5,748 nt of DNA from an uncultured Spongiibacteraceae bacterium. Lineage in GTDB: Bacteria > Pseudomonadota > Gammaproteobacteria > Pseudomonadales > Dasaniaceae. The position numbers and the translations under genes were made by a program. The notes under the pieces are model-generated. The model was not told where the DNA came from, searched no databases, and saw nothing but the letters and a program-made list of their open reading frames with translations. The stretch spans positions 1-5,748 of the forward strand of contig CALBVI010000403.1 of NCBI GenBank assembly GCA_937969395.1, in the 5' to 3' direction. Each line of letters starts with the position of its first letter. The first letter of the stretch is position 1. Shown here one piece after another: positions 1 to 5,748 of the stretch.

Positions 1-3000
1 GTACTCGCCATTGCTCACCGAGCTTGAGAACACCTTTTGCGTCTGCACGGTGATAATCGACCAATACTGGACAGCTACCTCCCGCCAAACTGGGCTCTAA
101 CAACTCTTTAAATTGGTAAGTAAAGCCCTTCGGCCCGCTAATACCATTAAAATCTTCCGTTTTCATACTGACTTGCAATGCCTTCACTTTAGATTGGCGC
201 GCCTCCAACAGTGTTCTAACCGACTTACCTCGAACCTTCTGCTGCCCCGAATAATCGTCAAAGGTCACCTGCCCCTCAACCACTAATATGGCATCTTTGG
301 TAATTTTCTCTCGGTTCTCTTCATAGGCATCGGCAAACAAAGTGATTTCAATGCGAGCAGTACGATCGTCCAATGTTACAAACGCCATATTGTCGCCACG
401 CTTATTCTTCATCATCCGCAGGCCAACCACTAAACCAGCTATCGATTGATTATTGTGGTCGGGCTTTAAATCAACAATGCGATTGCGCACAAATTGGGCA
501 ACTTCTTTCTCATATTGATCAATGGGGTGCCCAGTTACATAGAGCCCCAGGGTTTCCTTCTCTCCACCTAGCTGCTCTTTCGGTGACCAAGGACGGACAT
601 CATGATACTCAGAATAGACATCACCACTTTCATCAGCAATCACTACATCGCCAAATAAGTCCATCATGCCTGCATCGCGGTTACCAGCGCTCTGCTCTGC
701 TGCTTTTACTGCCTCAGGCATTGCTGCCATTAAAATCGCCCGCTCAACACCCAAGCCATCAAAGGAACCCGATCGTATAAGCGCATCAATCGCCCGCTTA
801 TTAACCTTGCGAGGGTCAGTACGCTCACAAAAGTCGAATAAGTTTTTAAACGGCCCCCCTTCTTGACGGGCTGCGATCATATTCTCCGCCGGCCCTTCGC
901 CAAGCCCTTTAATCGCACCAAGTCCATAAATGATCTCGCCCTTGCCATTAACGGTGAACATAAACTCACCTTCGTTTACATCAGGCAACTTTAACGGCAA
1001 TTTCATTGAACGGCATTCTTCAATAAAAATAACGATTTTATCGGTATTTTGCAGTTCCGAGCTCATCGTCGCCGCCATAAACTCAGCAGGATAATGCGTT
1101 TTTAACCATGCAGTCTGATAAGACACCAAGGCGTAAGCAGCGGAGTGAGATTTGTTAAAACCATAACCGGCGAACTTTTCCACCAAGTCAAATATCTTCA
1201 TCGCCAGCGTTGGGTCAACACCCTTGCCTTTAGCGCCATCCTCAAAGAGAGCACGCTGCTTAGCCATTTCTTCAGGCTTTTTCTTACCCATAGCCCGACG
1301 CAACATGTCCGCGCCGCCTAGACTATAACCGGCTAACTCCTGGGCGATCTGCATAACCTGCTCTTGATAAACGATAACGCCATAGGTCGGTTCAAGAATC
1401 GGCTCTAGCCATTCATGCTGATATTGCGCATCAGGGTAAGCGACTTCTGCACGGCCATGCTTACGGTTAACAAAGTCATCTACCATGCCCGAATCCAACG
1501 GCCCTGGACGAAACAGTGCTACCAGCGCAATCATCTCTTCTAAATTATCGGGCTGCAGGCGCTTGATGAGATCTTTCATACCCCGAGATTCAAGCTGAAA
1601 TACAGCGGTAGTTTCGGCGCGTTTTAGCAGTTTATAAGTTGATGGATCATCGAGTGGAATCCGTTCAATTTCGAGACTAAGCGAACTGCCATCCGGCTGA
1701 GGACGATTGATCATTTTTATCGCCCAATCGATAATCGTTAGAGTTCTTAGCCCCAAGAAATCGAACTTAACGAGACCAGCCTCTTCAACATCATTTTTAT
1801 CAAACTGGGTAACAAGACCACTACCTGTTTCATCACAATAAAGCGGAGCGAAGTCAGTTAGCTTCGAAGGCGCAATAACAACACCACCTGCGTGCTTACC
1901 GACATTACGCGTTATACCTTCAAGCTGAACCGCCATTTCCCAGATTTCTTGCGCCTGTTCATCGTCGCGTAAAAAATCACGCAGCAGCTCTTCCGACTCA
2001 TGCGCCTTGGTTAGCGTCATACCCACTTCAAAGGGAATCATTTTCGATAATTTATCAGCTAGGCCATAGGCCTTGCCCTGCGCTCGCGCAACATCTCGCA
2101 CTACCGCTTTCGCCGCCATGGTGCCGAAGGTAATAATCTGACTCACAGCATCACGGCCGTAAGTATCTGCGACATAGCTAATCACTTTATCGCGATTATC
2201 CATACAGAAATCGACATCAAAATCCGGCATAGAAACCCGTTCAGGATTCAAAAATCGCTCGAACAGCAAGTCATATTCTAAGGGGTCAAGATCCGTAATT
2301 TTTTGTACATAAGCGACCAGTGAACCAGCACCGGAACCACGACCTGGCCCTACCGGAATGCCTTGATCTTTAGCCCATTGAATAAAGTCCATTACGATCA
2401 GAAAATAGCCGGGAAAACCCATTTCTAAGATAATATCGAGCTCAAAATCTAATCGTTCACGATAAGTTTTGACGTGCTCTGGCGCCGTATCACCAAACAA
2501 AAAGGCTAAGCGCTCATTGAGACCTTCAATAGAGATCTTGCGGAAGAAAATACCCGTGCGTAGCTCTTTAGCATACTCCTCCGTCCCTTCCTTACCTTGC
2601 CACTTAGCTTCCATCACTTTTTCAGTTTGAGCTTTTAAGCCGTCAAAAGACTCTTGCTGAAAAAACGCATCGCTTTCGAAGTCATCAGGTATCGGGTATT
2701 CCGGTAAATAATAGGTCCCTAAACTGATTTTGACGTTACAGCGCTTAGCAATCTCAATAGTATTTTCAATTGCTTCAGGGATATCACTAAATAGCTCAAT
2801 CATCTCCTCTGGAGTACGTAGGTATTGCTCCTCGCTATAGCCGCGCACCCGTCGCGGATCATCCAAGGATCGCCCATCATGAATACAAACTCGGGTCTCA
2901 TGCGCCTCATATTCGCCTGCGGTTAAAAAGCGTACATCATTGGTTGCCACCACTGGACAACTGTACTCAGCAGCCAACTCTACAGCGGCATGAAGATAAT

Positions 3001-3535
3001 GTTCATCATGCTTTCTTCCGGTACGCTGTAACTCCAAATAAAACCGCTGAGGGAAAATAGCCATCAACTCACGCAGACTTTGAGCTGCCTGCTCTGTTTT
3101 TGAGGACAGCAGTGCTTGACCTATCTCCCCTGCCTTACCACCGGAGAGGGCGATTAGGCCCTCAGCATATTCAATCAACCAAGAACGCTTAACATAAGGT
3201 TCACCTAAATATTGCCCCTCCTGGAAAGCACGAGAAATCAATACGGTTAAATTACGATAGCCTTTATCCGTTTGCGCCAACAAAGTAAGCGCACTGATTT
3301 GGGTATGGTCATCATCTTCCATCACCAAGAAGTCAGCGCCATAAACCGGCTTAACGCCGGCGGCAATCGCAGCTTTGTAAAATTTAATTTGCGCGTAGAA
3401 GTTACAGTGATCGGTTAACGCAACCGCAGGCATTCCTAATTCCGCCACCTGTTTCACCAATGGCTTTATGCGCACTAAACCATCAATTAATGAGAATTCG
3501 CTATGAAGACGAAGGTGGACAAAAGATGCTGCCAT
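1..3535 (-). CDS. dnaE: DNA polymerase III alpha subunit (replicative polymerase), 3' end cut by the window edge
   Basis: Cytoplasmic catalytic subunit of the replicative polymerase holoenzyme; it extends DNA from primers and normally works with a separate DnaQ proofreader, the tau subunit and the beta clamp. The frame is open for 1178 codons. The N-terminal PHP domain (about 1-275) begins with FVHLRLHSEFSLIDG at 5-19. The polymerase core shows GPGRGSGAGS at 396-405, PDFDVDF with catalytic D440 and D442, and KFDFLGLRTL with the third aspartate D592 (E. coli D401, D403, D555). FQLESRGMK (646-654) and GFNKSHSAAY (792 on) lie in the fingers region. MMDLF (957-961) sits where the beta-clamp motif is expected. 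An OB fold follows (about 1028-1100, with FDDYSG). The visible end, GEQWRV, matches a point about 20-25 residues before the C-terminus of known DnaE. The ATG at 3535 is the first ATG after an in-frame TAG at 3577-3575 and fits the family N-terminus, but no clear Shine-Dalgarno precedes it. Compared with E. coli (1160 aa) there is about 39 residues of extra sequence near 300-339. Confidence 0.98.
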   Translation of the reverse strand, partial: MAASFVHLRLHSEFSLIDGLVRIKPLVKQVAELGMPAVALTDHCNFYAQIKFYKAAIAAGVKPVYGADFLVMEDDDHTQISALTLLAQTDKGYRNLTVLISRAFQEGQYLGEPYVKRSWLIEYAEGLIALSGGKAGEIGQALLSSKTEQAAQSLRELMAIFPQRFYLELQRTGRKHDEHYLHAAVELAAEYSCPVVATNDVRFLTAGEYEAHETRVCIHDGRSLDDPRRVRGYSEEQYLRTPEEMIELFSDIPEAIENTIEIAKRCNVKISLGTYYLPEYPIPDDFESDAFFQQESFDGLKAQTEKVMEAKWQGKEGTEEYAKELRTGIFFRKISIEGLNERLAFLFGDTAPEHVKTYRERLDFELDIILEMGFPGYFLIVMDFIQWAKDQGIPVGPGRGSGAGSLVAYVQKITDLDPLEYDLLFERFLNPERVSMPDFDVDFCMDNRDKVISYVADTYGRDAVSQIITFGTMAAKAVVRDVARAQGKAYGLADKLSKMIPFEVGMTLTKAHESEELLRDFLRDDEQAQEIWEMAVQLEGITRNVGKHAGGVVIAPSKLTDFAPLYCDETGSGLVTQFDKNDVEEAGLVKFDFLGLRTLTIIDWAIKMINRPQPDGSSLSLEIERIPLDDPSTYKLLKRAETTAVFQLESRGMKDLIKRLQPDNLEEMIALVALFRPGPLDSGMVDDFVNRKHGRAEVAYPDAQYQHEWLEPILEPTYGVIVYQEQVMQIAQELAGYSLGGADMLRRAMGKKKPEEMAKQRALFEDGAKGKGVDPTLAMKIFDLVEKFAGYGFNKSHSAAYALVSYQTAWLKTHYPAEFMAATMSSELQNTDKIVIFIEECRSMKLPLKLPDVNEGEFMFTVNGKGEIIYGLGAIKGLGEGPAENMIAARQEGGPFKNLFDFCERTDPRKVNKRAIDALIRSGSFDGLGVERAILMAAMPEAVKAAEQSAGNRDAGMMDLFGDVVIADESGDVYSEYHDVRPWSPKEQLGGEKETLGLYVTGHPIDQYEKEVAQFVRNRIVDLKPDHNNQSIAGLVVGLRMMKNKRGDNMAFVTLDDRTARIEITLFADAYEENREKITKDAILVVEGQVTFDDYSGQQKVRGKSVRTLLEARQSKVKALQVSMKTEDFNGISGPKGFTYQFKELLEPSLAGGSCPVLVDYHRADAKGVLKLGEQWRV

Positions 3536-3673
3536 AAAGTTAAAACCAAAGAATCTAAATGAGAAAATATAACGCTATTATTGACGATCGAGTTTAACGG
3601 AATCGAAAGGTTAATCACAGCGTCGCAAGACATAGAATCATACGGTTAGCCACCGTCATTCAAGCCCAAGCAA
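3536..3673 (-). promoter_or_regulatory. 138-bp gap between the cytochrome gene and dnaE; probably holds the dnaE leader, promoter not resolved
   Basis: This is the only non-coding stretch in the window. Read on the minus strand it is AT-rich just before dnaE, with TATATT (3571-3566) and AATAAT (3582-3577) as possible -10 hexamers, but neither has a good -35 box at 16-18 bp. The bases just before the dnaE ATG (TTTGGTTTTAACTTT) lack a purine-rich ribosome binding site. An in-frame TAG at 3577-3575 limits how far upstream dnaE could start. A 5-bp inverted repeat near the cytochrome stop (3642-3656) has no T-run and is not a convincing intrinsic terminator. Whether dnaE has its own promoter here or is co-transcribed with the cytochrome cannot be decided from sequence alone. 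Confidence 0.35.
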
Positions 3674-5748
3674 CTACTGAAGGCGCTGCTGATAAACTTG
3701 GGCCTCTTGCGGCCGCCCCATCAATTTTAAGTAGCTGACTATCGCTGACAATAAACCTGGATCATTAGGCGATTGCTGCAAGGCTTGCTCAAGCACTTTT
3801 ATCGATTGCTCTCTTTGCTGATTTTCAAATAAAGCCACTGCATAGACATAGCGATAACGAGGGTTATTGGGTGCAAAGCGAGTTGCTGTTTCTAAATAAC
3901 CAACAGATTGTGCTACATCTTTTTGCCTAATATGGAACAGCGCTAAGGCATAGTTTACATCTGGGTTTTGTGGATCTATCTCCAAAGCTCTCGCAAATAA
4001 CGGCTCAGCTTTTTCCTCTTGACCATTGGCACGATACAAATCCGCTAAATTTAACAACGAAGGTAAAAACTGCGGTTCAATGCGCTGTGCATGCAAATAA
4101 GCTTGCTCAGCTTTAGCAAAATCATTGAGCGCTGCATAAATAAGCGCCAATTGCATTTGTCCGCCAGTAAAGTCAGCATTCAATTCCATCGCTGTAATAT
4201 ATTCATCGATAGCTTTACGCAGTTTTTCTGACTCACTTTGATCAGTGAAGGTGGCAGCTGCCAGTAGCCTCGTAACCTCTAACCGCACCCACTTAACGTC
4301 GTCATCGATCAACGGCCATAATAATTCGATACGCTGCGCCATAGGCAAAACCTCATGGGCTCTAACCGCCGCTGCCCGCACTATAGGGTCAGGCGCTTTT
4401 AATTGGCTGCTCGCTATATTCAACGCATACTGGCTTGAGTAACCAGCCAGCAACGGCATGACAGACGCTTTGACCAAAGCGGGTTGATCCTCAGCCATCA
4501 CCAAGGTCAACAAGTCAGGCAGGCCACTACTTTGTCCTACTGCTGCCGATTGTAAGCTTTGGCCATAATGCGCCTGTTTTATGCGCTCTGGATACCACTC
4601 ACTAAACGCCGTTAATAATGACTCCCTCAAAGCATCAGCTCGCCGATCATTACCTTCGCTAGCTACGCCAACGAGGGATGACTCTGACGCTAATTGCTGA
4701 TGGCAGGTTTCACAGGCATTGGGAGCGCCAAGCGAAGCGGTTAAATCAGGGCGCGGTACACGTATACTGTGATCACGACGGGGGTCCACCACCATATAAG
4801 TAGTCTCTGGCATATGGCAATTAACACATTGAGCACCGCTGGTGCCGGTATCATGATGATGGTGTTCTGGCTGATCAAATACGGCTGGCGCGTGACAACC
4901 CGCACAAACCATATTGCCCGGCAATTTTAATTCTAAGCTATGCGGATTATGACAATCACTGCAGACAACGCCCTGTTGATGCATCTTACTTTGTAAGAAT
5001 GAACCATAGACATACACCTCATCATGAATTTGCCCGTCAGCGTAATAAAGCGGCTGCTCTAATAGCTGCAACTGATAGTTATCAGCAAAGCTCTGGGTGA
5101 AATTAGCCGCATCGTGCTGACTAATCGTTGAGCGCCTAGCGTGACAGCTACCACAGCGATCAATTTGCTGCTGATTAGCATGGCTTTCTTCAAGCCTGGC
5201 ATTGTAGGCAATCGCTTGCCCAGCCGTTCGCAGCCATTGAGCCGGTGAAGACAAGTCATTCAATAAGCCTTTATTGGCAATTTTGTTAGCAATATCATCG
5301 CTATTAGCAATACCGCTTTCTATTTGCTGCGTCCATTGTAGATGGTTAGACGCAGGACCATGGCAGGCTTCACAGGCAACATTTATTTCTGACCAAGTAG
5401 TATCGAAACTATGATCTGCCTGGGAATAATTTTTTTGTAAATTGGTCGAATGACACTCCGCGCACTGACCATTCCAATTGTGAGAGAACCTTGTCCAATG
5501 CAGCACATCGTTGTGATCAACCTTTTCATCTGGGTATAAATGAAACCAACGCTGACCACCCTCAGATTTAGCACGACTGTCCCAAGACGTATTTAACGCC
5601 TGTAAATGGCCATCTTCCATAGTGACTAAATATTGCTGTAATGGCTCCAAGCCAAAGGTGTAATCAATTTTAAAATCCTCCAGCTCGCCTTCGGCATTAT
5701 TGGTACGCACCCAAAACGCTTGGTCTTTTTTGAAGAATGTGGTCGTAA
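3674..5748 (-). CDS. Multiheme c-type cytochrome with HEAT-like and tetratricopeptide repeats, 5' end cut by the window edge
   Basis: Residues are numbered from the first complete codon in the window (5746-5744); 690 codons precede the TAG at 3676-3674. Seven CXXCH heme c sites are visible: CAECH 95, CEACH 125, CGSCH 198, CSDCH 262, CAGCH 281, CVNCH 307 and CETCH 345. The stretch before them (TFFKKDQAFWV, then YTFGLEPLQQYL at 29-40, then RWFHLYPDE near 66-74) is typical of proteins annotated as cytochrome c554-like/paired-CXXCH proteins with TPR repeats. HEAT-like helices follow at about 420-497 (DPIVRAAAVRAHEVL at 453-467), then five TPR units (about 523-558, 559-592, 593-626, 627-660, 661-690), the middle three exactly 34 residues. 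Covalent heme implies export and a periplasmic or envelope location; the signal peptide, and probably an eighth heme site, would be in the missing N-terminal part. Electron transfer is a safe inference; the redox partner and substrate are unknown. The frame reads through a GTG at 5710 to the window edge, so that GTG is internal and not the start. Confidence 0.93.
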   Translation of the reverse strand, partial: TTTFFKKDQAFWVRTNNAEGELEDFKIDYTFGLEPLQQYLVTMEDGHLQALNTSWDSRAKSEGGQRWFHLYPDEKVDHNDVLHWTRFSHNWNGQCAECHSTNLQKNYSQADHSFDTTWSEINVACEACHGPASNHLQWTQQIESGIANSDDIANKIANKGLLNDLSSPAQWLRTAGQAIAYNARLEESHANQQQIDRCGSCHARRSTISQHDAANFTQSFADNYQLQLLEQPLYYADGQIHDEVYVYGSFLQSKMHQQGVVCSDCHNPHSLELKLPGNMVCAGCHAPAVFDQPEHHHHDTGTSGAQCVNCHMPETTYMVVDPRRDHSIRVPRPDLTASLGAPNACETCHQQLASESSLVGVASEGNDRRADALRESLLTAFSEWYPERIKQAHYGQSLQSAAVGQSSGLPDLLTLVMAEDQPALVKASVMPLLAGYSSQYALNIASSQLKAPDPIVRAAAVRAHEVLPMAQRIELLWPLIDDDVKWVRLEVTRLLAAATFTDQSESEKLRKAIDEYITAMELNADFTGGQMQLALIYAALNDFAKAEQAYLHAQRIEPQFLPSLLNLADLYRANGQEEKAEPLFARALEIDPQNPDVNYALALFHIRQKDVAQSVGYLETATRFAPNNPRYRYVYAVALFENQQREQSIKVLEQALQQSPNDPGLLSAIVSYLKLMGRPQEAQVYQQRLQ
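3677..4180 (-). repeat. Five tandem tetratricopeptide repeats at the C-terminus of the cytochrome
   Basis: This protein-level repeat array is encoded at the 3' end of the cytochrome gene. The units show the TPR pattern of paired helices with small residues at fixed positions and a closing proline: LALIYAALNDFAKAEQAY, LLNLADLYRANGQEEKAE, YALALFHIRQKDVAQSV, YVYAVALFENQQREQSI and a final, shorter unit ending at the stop codon. TPR arrays usually bind other proteins, so this part probably docks the cytochrome to a partner; the partner cannot be read from the sequence. The DNA of the units is diverged, so this is not a recent nucleotide duplication. Confidence 0.88.
4700..5464 (-). other. Heme-binding region of the multiheme cytochrome (seven CXXCH sites)
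   Basis: This segment runs from the first to the last visible CXXCH motif. Spacing is uneven: sites 1 and 2 are 30 residues apart, 2 and 3 are 73 apart, 3 and 4 are 64 apart, and sites 4-7 are close together (19, 26 and 38 residues). Extra histidines that could be distal heme ligands lie near the sites, including H78, H83 and H89 before site 1 and a run of four (295-298) between sites 5 and 6. Close packing of hemes for rapid electron transfer is usual in such proteins; ligand assignments here are inference. Confidence 0.9.

Noticed and set aside
373..866. Two overlapping plus-strand open frames (373-780 and 666-866)
   Set aside because: They lie antisense inside the well-supported dnaE frame, and their products are low-complexity, rich in His, Gln, Ser and Leu and unlike any family I recognise.
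3642..3656. Inverted repeat ACGGT-TAGCC-ACCGT as a terminator after the cytochrome gene
   Set aside because: The stem is only 5 bp and no T-run follows on the minus strand; a repeat this short is expected by chance.
4245..4442. Plus-strand open frame of 65 codons
   Set aside because: It is antisense to the HEAT-like region of the cytochrome, with no recognisable motif or start signal.
5059..5574. Two short minus-strand open frames (5059-5259 and 5383-5574)
   Set aside because: They are out-of-frame shadows of the cytochrome gene, which has a clear heme-site-bearing frame across the same bases.
5708..5710. GTG as the start codon of the cytochrome gene
   Set aside because: The frame stays open to the window edge, and the 12 codons before it (TTTFFKKDQAFW) match the kind of sequence expected upstream in this family, so the gene begins outside the window.
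1..5748. CRISPR array, tRNA/rRNA, insertion sequence or phage-related genes
   Set aside because: No regularly spaced direct repeats, RNA-gene signatures, transposase motifs or terminal inverted repeats were seen; coding sequence of two genes accounts for all but 138 bp.

Overview
The window looks like chromosomal DNA from a gammaproteobacterium, probably an aquatic or marine one related to the pseudomonad/Cellvibrio-type lineages. This placement rests on the replicative polymerase, whose sequence reads closer to what I recall of Pseudomonas DnaE than of E. coli DnaE, and on the neighbouring multiheme cytochrome, a type I associate with marine proteobacteria. Base composition is moderate (roughly mid-40s % G+C by eye). 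I could run no database search, so the lineage is an inference.

Both genes are on the minus strand, so transcription runs right to left. From right to left: (1) 5748-3674 is the 3' part of a large gene for a c-type cytochrome. It has seven CXXCH heme sites, then HEAT-like repeats, then five tandem tetratricopeptide repeats; its 5' end lies beyond the right edge. (2) 3673-3536 is a 138-bp gap with no gene. (3) 3535-1 is dnaE, the catalytic alpha subunit of DNA polymerase III, nearly complete: only about the last 20-25 codons lie beyond the left edge. Almost every base is therefore coding, and no non-coding stretch reaches 300 bases.

The two genes have no obvious functional link. DnaE replicates the chromosome in the cytoplasm, while the cytochrome must act outside the inner membrane, where heme c is attached. 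In many gammaproteobacteria dnaE follows lpxB/rnhB and precedes accA, so a multiheme cytochrome directly upstream is a locally rearranged context.

I found no CRISPR array, RNA gene, mobile element, defence system or other clearly undescribed system. The points most worth a second look are a roughly 39-residue insertion in DnaE that partly repeats the motif next to it, and the heme/HEAT/TPR architecture of the cytochrome, whose function is not established.
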